The position numbers and the translations under genes are program-made. The notes below the pieces were generated by a model that saw only the letters and a program-made list of their open reading frames with translations, made no database searches and was not told the DNA's origin. A stretch of DNA of 64,000 bases from Mesorhizobium comanense. GTDB lineage: Bacteria > Pseudomonadota > Alphaproteobacteria > Rhizobiales > Rhizobiaceae. The number at the start of each line of letters is the position of its first letter. Position 1 is the stretch's first letter. The DNA is taken from NCBI RefSeq assembly GCF_005503535.1, contig NZ_SCNN01000004.1, positions 186,001 through 250,000 of the forward strand, in the 5' to 3' direction. This document shows positions 53,449 through 60,873 of the stretch, one piece after another.

Positions 53449-54366
53449 ATGAAGTTTGCAGCGGTGCTGAACCGGGACGGCGGCACCTTGCGCACCACCG
53501 ACCTGGACGCTTTCCGCGATCGTATGCATTTAGCCCTGAAAAGCGGCGGCCATAGTGTGGAGATCGACGTTGTCGCCGGCTCCGAGATCGTCGCGGCCCT
53601 GGACGATGTTTCGTCGCGGCGGGGTGTGGATGTGGTGTTGGCCGGTGGCGGCGACGGCACGATCTCCGCCGCTGCGGCCCGGCTGATGGGCAGGAACAAG
53701 GCGCTGGCCATTCTGCCGGCGGGTACGATGAACCTGTTCGCACGGGGATTGGGCATACCCCAGACGCTGGACGCTGCGTTGCATTCCTTTGCGGATGGCG
53801 AACTGGCTTCCGTCGATATCGCGACTGCCAACGGGCGCCCTTTCGTGCATCAGTTTTCGATCGGCATGCACGCCCGCATGGTGCAGTTGCGCCAGAGAAT
53901 GGAGTTTGGCTCAAGGCTGGGAAAGATACGCGCATCCGCCAAGGCTGCCTGGACCACCATCAACAACCCGCCGGCCATGACCGTCACCCTGACCGTCGGC
54001 GAAGCCGAGATCATGGCGCGCACGACGGGCATTGGCATCACCAACAATCTGTTCGGCGAGGGCCACCTGCCCTTTGCCGACAACCCCGCCGGCGGCGTGC
54101 TCGGCATCTATGTGACGATGGCGCGGCAACGTTCCGAACTGCTGAAATTCTTCTTCAACATGGCGCGCGGCAAATGGCGCGACAACGAACATGTCGAAAT
54201 CCACCAGACCAACCGTGCGGTGTTGAAAATCCAGTCTTCCAGAAAGTGGCGCGCGGTCATCGATGGCGAATTGACCGACCTCGACCGTGAAACAACTATC
54301 GAAATCCACCCTGGCGCGTTGAACGTTCTGGTGCCCAGGCATACCGCATGGGCGAAGGCAGCGTGA
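53449..54366 (+). CDS. Diacylglycerol/sphingosine-kinase-family lipid kinase
   Basis: 305-residue DagK-catalytic-domain protein (YegS/DgkB type). The nucleotide signature is VVLAGGGDGTISAAAARLMG (GGGDGT, about residues 66-71), followed by LAILPAGTMNLFARGLGIP, the conserved P-x-G-T-x-N-x-x-A-R element. The C-terminal half has the two-domain sandwich with DGE in AVIDGELTDLDRETTIEIHP. It would phosphorylate diacylglycerol or a related lipid at the membrane. The EcfG-type promoter upstream and the PRC-barrel gene divergent from it suggest envelope stress remodelling. Confidence 0.88.
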   Translation: MKFAAVLNRDGGTLRTTDLDAFRDRMHLALKSGGHSVEIDVVAGSEIVAALDDVSSRRGVDVVLAGGGDGTISAAAARLMGRNKALAILPAGTMNLFARGLGIPQTLDAALHSFADGELASVDIATANGRPFVHQFSIGMHARMVQLRQRMEFGSRLGKIRASAKAAWTTINNPPAMTVTLTVGEAEIMARTTGIGITNNLFGEGHLPFADNPAGGVLGIYVTMARQRSELLKFFFNMARGKWRDNEHVEIHQTNRAVLKIQSSRKWRAVIDGELTDLDRETTIEIHPGALNVLVPRHTAWAKAA

Positions 54367-54386
54367 TGTTTGAGGTGGACTATACG

Positions 54387-54563
54387 TCAACCACCACCCG
54401 AACCCGTACCCTGTTCGGTGGTCGGCGACTTCGCGACTTCCCCATATATTTCGGCAATGCCCCAGGCGATGAAGGCCAGAAGCAGAGCGGCAACCAGGAT
54501 ACGCAGACCGTGCCAGCCCCAGCGCCCCTGACGGGCTTTGTCTTCGGGAATGATCTTGGTCAT
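54387..54563 (-). CDS. Small single-span membrane protein (58 residues)
   Basis: Reads MTKIIPEDKARQGRWGWHGL, then a membrane segment RILVAALLLAFIAWGIAEIY (residues 21-40) and a polar Gly-rich tail. It has no known domain. AGGGA lies upstream of the ATG, and an exact GGAAC-N16-CGTT promoter ends 57 bp before it, so expression under EcfG is likely. The tail converges on the lipid kinase gene, with 20 bp between. Its small size makes it easy to miss in automatic annotation. Confidence 0.75.
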   Translation of the reverse strand: MTKIIPEDKARQGRWGWHGLRILVAALLLAFIAWGIAEIYGEVAKSPTTEQGTGSGGG

Positions 54564-54620
54564 GGCCGGTCCCTGTGTCGTTTTGCGCCACCGGGCGCGA
54601 CCGGCAGAACATGGTCGGGT

Positions 54621-54645
54621 AACGGTTCCCCGCTAGGATGGTTCC
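54621..54645 (-). promoter_or_regulatory. EcfG-type promoter of the 58-residue membrane protein
   Basis: Minus strand GGAAC (54645-54641), 16 bases, CGTT (54624-54621), 57 bp upstream of ATG 54563. Confidence 0.72.
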
Positions 54646-54709
54646 GGGCAGGGCAGCCGGCCACGGCCGGGCGGACCGGCAGGACGGCGAACGGCATCTG
54701 GGGATTGGG

Positions 54710-56251
54710 GTGAACAGCAAGGCGGAAATAGGGGCAAGCTTGCCCGCCGGGGTTGCGCTCGCGGTCAACGCCGAGGAGCGGCTGGCCGTGCTGCATGGGC
54801 TGGAGATGCTCGATACCGCGGCCGATCCGGATTTCGATCGTATAACCAGCCTTGCGGCCGCGGCCATGCGGGTGCCGATCGCGCTGGTCACGCTCGTCGA
54901 CAGCAAACGGCAATGGTTCAAATCCTGCCTCGGCCTCGATGAAAGCGAAACCGCGACCGATATCTCCTTTTGCGCGCACGCCATTGCCGCCGGTGACGAC
55001 CCGATGGTGGTCGCCGACGCAACCGCCGACCCGCGCTTCATGGCCAATCCGCTGGTCACCGGCAAACATCATGTCCGCTTTTATGCTGGTGCGCCGATGA
55101 TCGTGGGCGGCGCCAGGATCGGTACGCTGTGCGTGCTTGACCGCAAGCCGCATGCCTATCCGTCCGGTGCCAGTCTCGACCAGTTGAAGGCGCTGGCAGC
55201 GCTCGCCGCCAGCCTGTTCACGCTGAAGGATGCGACCCGCAGCGGCGCCATCGCCGAGGCGGAGCTTGTGCGCGAGGAAAAACGGCGTGCCATCGCGCTC
55301 GATGCGGCGTCGCTCGCCAGTTGGGTCTGGGACATCCGCACCGACATGATCGAATGCGATGTCCGCATGTCGGAACTGTTCGATCTGCCGCGCTCGACCC
55401 GCTTGCGCGCGCGCGACATTCTGAAGGCCATCGACCCGCGCGATGTCTACCAGACCGAAACCCGCTTTCGGGACGCATTGACCGGCAGCGACGACTATTT
55501 TGGCGAATACCGGGTGAACGGCTTTCATCCGCCGCGTTGGCTGGGGACGCGCGGCCGCGTCATCGAGCGTGACGGCGACGGCAAGCCGACGCTGATCTTC
55601 GGCGTCAACTATGACATAACGGAACGCAAGCTGGGCGAGGAGCGGCAGCGGCTCCTGCTGCGCGAACTGAACCATCGCGTCAAGAACACGCTGGCCACCG
55701 TCCAGGCTCTCGCGACGCAGACCGTGCGTCATGCCCGTCAGCCGAGCGAGTTTCTCGAAGCCTTCAGCGCCCGGCTCCAGGCGCTGGGCATCGCCCATGG
55801 CCTGCTTTCCGATCGCGAGTGGCGCGGCATCGGCATCCGCGAGCTGGTCCAGATCGAGATCAGGCCCTTCGACACCGCCGATCAGCCTCGCATGACGATC
55901 TCCGGGGCTGACCTGTTGCTGTCGCCGGACCAGGCCGTCGGGCTCGGGCTGATCCTGCACGAACTGGCCAGCAATGCGCTGCAATATGGATCGCTCTCGG
56001 TCGCTTCTGGCCGGGTCGATCTCGACTGGAAGACGCAGGGAAGGAAAGGCAACCGGCGTCTGGTGCTGACCTGGCGCGAAAGCGGCGGTCCCGAGGTTGC
56101 CCCGCCCGAGCGGCACGGTTTCGGCTCGATCCTGATCCGCCGCAGCCTGGCCAAGGTCATTTCGAGCGAAGTGACCCATGAGTTCCGCCGGGAAGGCGTA
56201 TTCGCCGAAATATCGATGCCGCTGGAAGATCTTCGGGCCGACGGCCCGTGA
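54710..56251 (+). CDS. HWE/HisKA_2-type sensor histidine kinase with GAF and PAS domains
   Basis: 513 residues from GTG 54710, chosen because GGGGATTGGG precedes it and coding character starts there. A GAF domain (about 20-175; ISFCAHAI, VVADATADPRF, GAPMIVGGARIGTLCVLD) is followed by a PAS fold (about 200-310) ending ITERKLGEERQRLLLRELNHRVKN. H322 is the phospho-acceptor of the HWE/HisKA_2 dimerisation domain. The ATPase domain shows ILHELASNALQYGSLS and GFGSILIRRSLAKV. It is cytoplasmic. Kinases of this class phosphorylate PhyR in alphaproteobacteria, and phyR lies 5 kb away. Confidence 0.88.
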   Translation: MNSKAEIGASLPAGVALAVNAEERLAVLHGLEMLDTAADPDFDRITSLAAAAMRVPIALVTLVDSKRQWFKSCLGLDESETATDISFCAHAIAAGDDPMVVADATADPRFMANPLVTGKHHVRFYAGAPMIVGGARIGTLCVLDRKPHAYPSGASLDQLKALAALAASLFTLKDATRSGAIAEAELVREEKRRAIALDAASLASWVWDIRTDMIECDVRMSELFDLPRSTRLRARDILKAIDPRDVYQTETRFRDALTGSDDYFGEYRVNGFHPPRWLGTRGRVIERDGDGKPTLIFGVNYDITERKLGEERQRLLLRELNHRVKNTLATVQALATQTVRHARQPSEFLEAFSARLQALGIAHGLLSDREWRGIGIRELVQIEIRPFDTADQPRMTISGADLLLSPDQAVGLGLILHELASNALQYGSLSVASGRVDLDWKTQGRKGNRRLVLTWRESGGPEVAPPERHGFGSILIRRSLAKVISSEVTHEFRREGVFAEISMPLEDLRADGP

Positions 56252-56266
56252 TCCTGTCGCGAAACG

Positions 56267-56731
56267 CTATTGGCTTTCCCGGCCATCCGGGCCGTCATCG
56301 CCAGGCTTTGTGTTCTCACGGTAGATCGCATAGGCCGCGAGCGCGACAGCCGGGCCCAGGACGACCCCGAGGCCGCCTTTTCCCTTGAGAAGAGTCGGCA
56401 GAACGGCAAGTGCGGCGGTGATGCCGATGGCCTTCATATCAGCGTTGCGCCGCCTTGCCTCGCGTCGGGCGCGCGCGCCCGACATCAGTCGATGGATCAG
56501 GAGAACAAGGCCGGCGATGACCAGGAAGCCGATCCCGAAACCGAGCGCCGCCGCCAGCGAACCGTAGCGGCCGGCTGCCCAGATATAACCAGCTCCGACC
56601 AGGAAGCCCAGGCCGCATAAAGCCGCCAGCGCGGCAAGCGCGTAGACGATTGCCGCGGTGCGCGCACGGCGCACGGCCGCCACGGTTTCGCCCGAGGCGA
56701 GACCCGAAAGCAGGGATGCCAGCATTCCCAT
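56267..56731 (-). CDS. Small membrane protein, holin-X-like (phage holin family in name only)
   Basis: 154 residues with two close membrane segments (TAAIVYALAALAALCGLGFLVGAGYIWAA and LAAALGFGIGFLVIAGLVLLIHRL) and a third hydrophobic region near the C-terminus (GLGVVLGPAVALAAYAIY). Similar proteins follow DUF883 genes in many rhizobia. There is no phage context. It lies 11 bp after the DUF883 stop, so it is cotranscribed from the EcfG-type promoter. It is probably an envelope-stress membrane protein. Confidence 0.78.
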   Translation of the reverse strand: MGMLASLLSGLASGETVAAVRRARTAAIVYALAALAALCGLGFLVGAGYIWAAGRYGSLAAALGFGIGFLVIAGLVLLIHRLMSGARARREARRRNADMKAIGITAALAVLPTLLKGKGGLGVVLGPAVALAAYAIYRENTKPGDDGPDGRESQ

Positions 56732-56742
56732 CTGGGGCCGGG

Positions 56743-57069
56743 CTAGCGACGCGCGATAAGCGCGAAAAGGAAGCCGACACCGGCGGCGATAGCCAGCGAC
56801 GTCACGGGCTTCTCACGCACGTTCGCCACGATCTGCGCCTCGATATCCCTGGCGTTGCCACGCAGGCTGTCGAACGCCGCTTCGCCCTGGGCACGCAGTT
56901 GCTCGACACCTTCCGCCGCGGCGCGGCGAGCAGTCCCATAGCCATGTTCGCCGGTCTTGGCCAACTGCTTGGTCAGCTTGTCGATATCGGCCTTCAACTG
57001 CCTGATGTCAGCTTCGAGGTCCGAATTCGCCCGAGCGTCGTTGGCGGTTTTCCCTGCGGCGGTTGCCAT
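56743..57069 (-). CDS. DUF883 (ElaB/YqjD-like) membrane-anchored protein
   Basis: 108 residues. A long amphipathic helix (DLEADIRQLKADIDKLTKQLAKTGEHGYGTARRAAAEGVEQLRAQGEAAFDSL, about 17-70) is followed by a C-terminal membrane anchor (PVTSLAIAAGVGFLFALIARR). This is the layout of ElaB/YqjD proteins that tether ribosomes or other partners to the inner membrane in stationary phase. An exact EcfG-type promoter ends 30 bp before the ATG. The holin-like gene follows. Confidence 0.9.
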   Translation of the reverse strand: MATAAGKTANDARANSDLEADIRQLKADIDKLTKQLAKTGEHGYGTARRAAAEGVEQLRAQGEAAFDSLRGNARDIEAQIVANVREKPVTSLAIAAGVGFLFALIARR

Positions 57070-57099
57070 GGCTTAACTCCTTGTGATTGCTCGATTTCA

Positions 57100-57124
57100 A
57101 ACGCGCGGTGCGTCTCAAGGTTCC
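57100..57124 (-). promoter_or_regulatory. EcfG-type promoter of the DUF883 operon
   Basis: Minus strand GGAAC (57124-57120), 16 bases, CGTT (57103-57100), 30 bp before ATG 57069. Confidence 0.78.
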
Positions 57125-57143
57125 GGCATCGGACCAAACTAGG

Positions 57144-57190
57144 GCAATTCGGGGAAAAGTGTGAGACGCTTTCCGCCTGGCCAGTGTGTC
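57144..57190. repeat. Palindromic intergenic repeat, degraded copy R4
   Basis: GCAATTC-GGGGAAAAGTGTGAGACGCTTTCC resembles the left and middle parts of the repeats at 851, 14534 and 42021. The right arm has decayed (CCTGGCCAGTGTG instead of GTCCGGAATTGC). Confidence 0.5.
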
Positions 57191-57241
57191 GGATGCCGCA
57201 ACCGAACGCCACCTCCCGCCCCGATCCGACCGACAAGCTCG

Positions 57242-58000
57242 TCATATCAGCGGGCGTCTACCTTCACCGAGCCCTTCCCAGCCCGCAAGCTGCTTCAGGC
57301 CCTCGATGTCCACGACCTCACAACCGCCGTCACGCCAGAGGACCAGCTTGCGATCCATCAGTTTGCGGATCGTCTTGTTGGTATGAACCAGCGACAGGCC
57401 CAACGTATCGGCGATATGTTGTTGCGTGATCGGGATCTGGATGGATTGCTTGCCGTTCAGCCCGACGACCTTGGCACGGCTGGCTATGAAGGCAATCAGA
57501 TAGGCAGCGCGTTCGATCGCGCTGCGCCGGCCGACACTGAGCAGGTTCTCGTCCAGCATGCGCTCTTCGCGCGATGCGATCCAGGTGATGTCGTAGCCGA
57601 GGCCTGGATGGTTACGGTAGAGTTCGTGCAGGTTGTCGCGTTCGAAAACGCAAAGCAGCATCGGCGACAAGGCTTCGACGGAATGCTGCATTTCGCCCAT
57701 GACGCTGCCCTGCAGGCCGATGAGATCGCCGGGCATGAGATAATTGAGGATCTGGCGGCGGCCGTCTGTCAGCAATTTATAGCGGAACGCCCAGCCCGAC
57801 AGCACTGTATAGAGATGGGCGCTGTGGCTCCCCTCGACCAGCACCGTGGCTCCCTTGTCGACAGCAAGCTCTCCCTTCTTGAATTTGCTGATGAAAGCCA
57901 GTTCCTGTTTTTCGAAATCGCGGAAAACCGGCAACGGCCGCAAGGGACAGTTCTCGCAAGGATACTGTCGGCTGGCAGGATGCCCATTGTGGCTTGGCAT
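57242..58000 (-). CDS. Crp/Fnr-family transcriptional regulator
   Basis: 252 residues. The cyclic-nucleotide-binding-like barrel (about 25-140: KKGELAVDKGATVLVEGSHSAHLYTVLSGWAFRYKLL, MPGDLIGLQG) is followed by a winged HTH (ITQQHIADTLGLSLVHTNKTIRKLMDRKLV, about 190-220). Cysteines at 15, 18 (YPCENCPLR) and 117 recall the Fnr iron-sulfur set, but the full four-cysteine spacing is not present in Fnr form, so oxygen sensing is uncertain. An exact EcfG-type promoter lies 42 bp upstream, making it a secondary regulator within the stress response. Confidence 0.88.
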   Translation of the reverse strand: MPSHNGHPASRQYPCENCPLRPLPVFRDFEKQELAFISKFKKGELAVDKGATVLVEGSHSAHLYTVLSGWAFRYKLLTDGRRQILNYLMPGDLIGLQGSVMGEMQHSVEALSPMLLCVFERDNLHELYRNHPGLGYDITWIASREERMLDENLLSVGRRSAIERAAYLIAFIASRAKVVGLNGKQSIQIPITQQHIADTLGLSLVHTNKTIRKLMDRKLVLWRDGGCEVVDIEGLKQLAGWEGLGEGRRPLI

Positions 58001-58042
58001 TTCGACCCCTCTCGAAAGCCTGCCGGCCGGCAGGTACGCTTA

Positions 58043-58067
58043 AACGTTTTGCCGGGATCGGAGTTCC
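58043..58067 (-). promoter_or_regulatory. EcfG-type promoter of the Crp/Fnr gene
   Basis: Minus strand GGAAC (58067-58063), 16 bases, CGTT (58046-58043), 42 bp before ATG 58000. Confidence 0.75.
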
Positions 58068-58146
58068 GGGTGCAGGCATGTCTTTTTTAAATGACAACGC
58101 GCGCAATAGCGATCATGACTCCCGACGTTCCAAGGAGCTTTCGCCT

Positions 58147-58527
58147 GTGCCCCCATTGCTTGACGGATTGCGGATTCTTGTCCTGGAGGATGAGTTTCTC
58201 ATCGCCATGGATGTCGAGCAGCTGTGCCGCGACCACGGCGCACAGGAAGTTGTGATAGCCCGCGACCTGGCCGAGATCGACGCACAGCGGATCGCCACAC
58301 AATTCGACGCGGCCATCGTGGATCTGATGCTGAGCGGTAACTCGACCCTGGAATTCGCCGCGGGCTTGCGTGAAACAGGCGTCCCTTTTGTGTTTGCCTC
58401 CGGCTATTCGGACGCGGAAGAGATCGGTGCGTCCTTTCCCGGGGTGAAGCTCGTCACCAAACCCTATTCAGGCGAAGACCTCGTCGAAGCGCTGGCGCTG
58501 GCCTACGGACGCGGCACCCCGAACTGA
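58147..58527 (+). CDS. Single-domain response regulator (receiver only)
   Basis: 126 residues from GTG 58147, preferred because AAGGAG lies nine bases before it. ATG 58078 would add 23 low-complexity residues. The receiver is intact: acidic LEDEFLIAMDVEQL, phospho-Asp in AAIVDLMLSGNSTLEFA, Ser/Thr region FVFASGYSD and Lys in LVTKPYSGEDL. The FLIAMDVE start matches the receivers of PhyR and partners of HWE kinases. It probably receives phosphate from, or drains it from, the nearby HWE kinases. It is convergent with ecfG. Confidence 0.82.
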   Translation: MPPLLDGLRILVLEDEFLIAMDVEQLCRDHGAQEVVIARDLAEIDAQRIATQFDAAIVDLMLSGNSTLEFAAGLRETGVPFVFASGYSDAEEIGASFPGVKLVTKPYSGEDLVEALALAYGRGTPN

Positions 58528-58530
58528 TGC

Positions 58531-58562
58531 GGCCGGACCGGGATTCCCGCGGTCCAGCCGGC
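58531..58562. terminator. Possible bidirectional hairpin between the receiver gene and ecfG
   Basis: GGACCG (58535-58540) pairs with CGGTCC (58550-58555), with flanking GCC/GGC complementarity, in the 38-bp gap between convergent genes. There is no clear U-tract on either side. Confidence 0.35.
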
Positions 58563-58565
58563 ATT

Positions 58566-59117
58566 TCAATGGGCCGCCGTTCCCGTCACCTGAGCCGAGA
58601 TCGCGTCGGGGCCATATTCGTCCTCGCCCGAGATCTTCAGGATTTCCTGGAGGCGCGTGCGCGCCCTGCTGACCCGGCTTTTGATCGTTCCGACCGCGCA
58701 GCCGCAAATCTCGGCGGCTTCCTCGTAAGAGAAGCCCGACGCCCCGATAAGGATGATGGCTTCGCGCTGGTCTTCGGGCAGTTGCTCGAGCGCGCCGCGG
58801 AAGTCCTTGAGGTCGAGCTGGCCGTGCTGGGCCGGATGCACGGCCAGCCTTGCCGTCATGATGCCGTCGCTGTCCTGCACTTCTCGGCCGCGCTTGCGCA
58901 TCTGCGAATAGAATTCGTTGCGCAGGATCGTGAAAAGCCATGCCTTGAGATTGGTGCCGGGCTGGAAGCTCTCATGCTTGTCCCAGGCCTTGACCAGCGT
59001 TTCCTGAACGAGGTCATCGGCCTTGTCGGCATTTTGCGTCAGCGACACGGCGAAAGCCCGCAGGCTCGGGATTGCCCCAAGCAGATCGGTCTTGAAGCCC
59101 TGGGAGACCGCTGCCAT
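58566..59117 (-). CDS. ecfG: General-stress ECF sigma factor EcfG
   Basis: 183-residue group ECF15 sigma factor that directs RNA polymerase to GGAAC-N16/17-CGTT promoters. Region 2 is RAFAVSLTQNADKADDLVQETLVKAWDKHESFQPGTNLKAWLFTILRNEFYSQMRKRGREVQD. Region 4 is LEQLPEDQREAIILIGASGFSYEEAAEICGCAVGTIKSRVSRARTRLQEIL. It starts 3 bp after nepR, its anti-sigma factor. The operon promoter matches its own consensus, so it is autoregulated. NepR holds it inactive until phosphorylated PhyR captures NepR. Confidence 0.95.
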   Translation of the reverse strand: MAAVSQGFKTDLLGAIPSLRAFAVSLTQNADKADDLVQETLVKAWDKHESFQPGTNLKAWLFTILRNEFYSQMRKRGREVQDSDGIMTARLAVHPAQHGQLDLKDFRGALEQLPEDQREAIILIGASGFSYEEAAEICGCAVGTIKSRVSRARTRLQEILKISGEDEYGPDAISAQVTGTAAH

Positions 59118-59120
59118 GCC

Positions 59121-59324
59121 TCAGTCCTTCTTCTGTGCGGGTTCAGCCTGTTCCAGTTGGCTGAGCAACTGGGCGAAGCGATCCGGCACATCGTCGGAGA
59201 CCAGGTCGTCATAGTATTGTTTGAGTTTGCGCCCGATTTCGGAATTCGGCCCGAGCGGGTCGCCGACACCGTTCCGGCCCCTGCCCGCGGCGCCAGCCAA
59301 GACATCTTTCGTCATATCTTTCAT
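59121..59324 (-). CDS. nepR: Anti-sigma factor NepR
   Basis: 67-residue anti-sigma factor of the general stress response. The family helices read NSEIGRKLKQYYDDLVSDDVPDRFAQLLSQLEQAE (about residues 27-61). The first contacts EcfG and PhyR, and the DDLVSDDVPDRF linker-helix is the hallmark. The N-terminus is flexible (AGAAGRGRNGVGDP), as usual. It is first in the operon with ecfG and divergent from phyR, the canonical arrangement. The EcfG-type promoter lies 91 bp upstream. Confidence 0.95.
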   Translation of the reverse strand: MKDMTKDVLAGAAGRGRNGVGDPLGPNSEIGRKLKQYYDDLVSDDVPDRFAQLLSQLEQAEPAQKKD

Positions 59325-59415
59325 TTCGCCCTTATATTCCCAGCACCCAAGCCGCTATTATCCAACTCAACACAAGGCAAGCGGCGCCCTCGTCTGGTTG
59401 CCCATCCCGACATCA

Positions 59416-59440
59416 AACGCCGTCGCCGCTCATTCGTTCC
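59416..59440 (-). promoter_or_regulatory. EcfG-type promoter of nepR-ecfG
   Basis: Minus strand GGAAC (59440-59436), 16 bases, CGTT (59419-59416). Its -35 element is nine bases from the -35 of the divergent phyR promoter. Confidence 0.8.
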
Positions 59441-59449
59441 ATTTGCGCC

Positions 59450-59474
59450 GGAACTTTTTCGGAAACCCCGCGTT
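59450..59474 (+). promoter_or_regulatory. EcfG-type promoter of phyR
   Basis: GGAAC (59450-59454), 16 bases, CGTT (59471-59474), 72 bp upstream of ATG 59547. Confidence 0.8.
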
Positions 59475-59546
59475 CTATACCCCGGGGCTTGCAATCAGCT
59501 TGACCTGCAATCCATGCACTCACGTCATCTGAGGGAGACGTCCATT

Positions 59547-60341
59547 ATGAGTTTATCCGCCACCATCGCTCCGCATCTGCCGTTCCTGCGCCGCTTTTCG
59601 CGTGCCGTATCGGGATCGCAGGAGAGTGGCGACGCGCTGGTCGCCGCGATGCTCGAGGCCATCATCGCCGATGTCGACATCTTCCCCGAAGCGTCGAGTG
59701 ATCGCATCGCCCTCTACAAGATATTCGCCAAGCTCTTCACCTCCGTCGCGATCCGCGTCCCGCAGGAACAGGCGCAGTCGGCCTGGGAACAGCGCGCGGC
59801 GGCCAACCTCAATGCGATCGCCCCTCTGCCCCGGCAAGCCTTCTTGCTGGTTGCCGTCGAAGGCTTCAGTGAGGACGAGGCTGCCGAAATCCTCGACGTC
59901 GGCGAAAAGGAATTCTCCGACCTGCTTGCTCAGGCAAGCAATGAGATTTCCCGCCAGGTGGCGACCGACGTGCTGATCATAGAAGACGAGCCGCTGATCG
60001 CCATGGACATAGAAGAGATGGTCGAAAGCCTTGGCCATCGCGTCGTGGGAACGGCACGCACCCACGCCGAAGCCGTGACGATGTTCGGCAAGACCCGGCC
60101 TAAGATGGTGCTGGCCGATATCCAACTCGCCGATGGCAGCTCAGGCATCGAGGCGGTCAACGAGATTCTGTCGTCGACCTCCGTGCCGGTCATCTTCATC
60201 ACCGCTTTTCCCGAGCGCCTGCTGACCGGCGAGCGCCCCGAGCCGGCGTTCCTGGTGACCAAGCCTTTCAACCCCGACATGGTCAAGGCGCTGATCAGCC
60301 AGGCCTTGTTCTTCGACCGTCAAGCCAAGGCCGCCGCATAG
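59547..60341 (+). CDS. phyR: Response regulator PhyR (sigma-like domain plus receiver)
   Basis: 264-residue anti-anti-sigma factor. ATG 59547 is preceded by GAGGGAGA. The N-terminal sigma-like domain mimics EcfG (HLPFLRRFSRAVSGSQESGDALVAAMLEAII..., then LPRQAFLLVAVEGFSEDEAAEILDVGEKEFSDLLAQASNEI). The C-terminal receiver (about 140-260) has acidic IIEDEPLIAMDIEEM, phospho-Asp in MVLADIQLADGSSG and Lys in FLVTKPFNPDMV. Phosphorylation opens the protein so that the sigma-like part binds NepR and frees EcfG. An EcfG-type promoter upstream gives positive feedback. Confidence 0.95.
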   Translation: MSLSATIAPHLPFLRRFSRAVSGSQESGDALVAAMLEAIIADVDIFPEASSDRIALYKIFAKLFTSVAIRVPQEQAQSAWEQRAAANLNAIAPLPRQAFLLVAVEGFSEDEAAEILDVGEKEFSDLLAQASNEISRQVATDVLIIEDEPLIAMDIEEMVESLGHRVVGTARTHAEAVTMFGKTRPKMVLADIQLADGSSGIEAVNEILSSTSVPVIFITAFPERLLTGERPEPAFLVTKPFNPDMVKALISQALFFDRQAKAAA

Positions 60342-60370
60342 GCAAGCGTCCGCACTGCGGGATTTCAATG

Positions 60371-60410
60371 ACAAAGGGCCGCTCGATGCGATGCGTCGGG
60401 CGGCCCTTGT
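60371..60410 (+). terminator. Hairpin terminator after phyR
   Basis: ACAAAGGGCCGC (60371-60382) pairs with GCGGCCCTTGT (60400-60410) apart from one bulged A. It lies 30 bp after the phyR stop and is followed by GGTTCTTG, a weak T-rich tail. Confidence 0.6.
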
Positions 60411-60469
60411 GGTTCTTGACCGGCGAAAGCCCGGGGCCATTGCCAGCATCGTCTTTTTCGGCAAAGGGT

Positions 60470-60494
60470 GGAACAAACCTCATCCGCTCACGTT
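60470..60494 (+). promoter_or_regulatory. EcfG-type promoter of the DUF1328 gene
   Basis: GGAAC (60470-60474), 16 bases, CGTT (60491-60494), 30 bp before ATG 60525. Confidence 0.78.
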
Positions 60495-60524
60495 TTTATC
60501 GCAGCATTCGCAAGGAGATGAACC

Positions 60525-60689
60525 ATGCTTTACTGGGCGCTCGTATTTCTCGTCGTGGCGATCATCGCCGGCGCGCTTGGTTTCGGCGGAATAGCAGGCA
60601 CATCCGCTGGCATAGCGCAGATTTTGTTTTTCATCTTCCTCGCCTTCCTCGTCATTTCGCTTCTTGCCGGCCTGTTCAAACGGGCCTGA
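60525..60689 (+). CDS. DUF1328 small membrane protein (YtjA-like)
   Basis: 54 residues starting [20 protein letters not shown], then [30 protein letters not shown] and a basic FKRA end. Two membrane hairpin segments separated by the [11 protein letters not shown] turn are diagnostic for DUF1328. AAGGAG lies seven bases before the ATG. This family is commonly stress-induced in alphaproteobacteria, which agrees with the exact EcfG-type promoter upstream. The function is unknown. It is too short for common open-frame cut-offs. Confidence 0.9.
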   Translation: MLYWALVFLVVAIIAGALGFGGIAGTSAGIAQILFFIFLAFLVISLLAGLFKRA

Positions 60690-60819
60690 GGCGGATCAGT
60701 CTATCCGAGCGAACACTGGAAGCCGCACCCCTCAAACGGTTTCCAGCCACCGCCGGGCGGTATCCTGCAAAGGACACCGTCCGGCGGACCGCTTTAGGGG
60801 ACCGGGTGCCCGGAATTTG

Positions 60820-60844
60820 GGAACCCATTCGGCCGTAAGCCGTT
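60820..60844 (+). promoter_or_regulatory. EcfG-type promoter of the HWE kinase at 60874
   Basis: GGAAC (60820-60824), 16 bases, CGTT (60841-60844), 29 bp before ATG 60874. Confidence 0.78.
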
Positions 60845-60873
60845 CAGCCTGAGTTGGGTGGACAGATTGACCG

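Noticed and set aside
56267..56731. Holin-like protein considered as a prophage remnant
   Set aside because: No phage structural, integrase or lysis genes are near. It is cotranscribed with DUF883 under an EcfG-type promoter.
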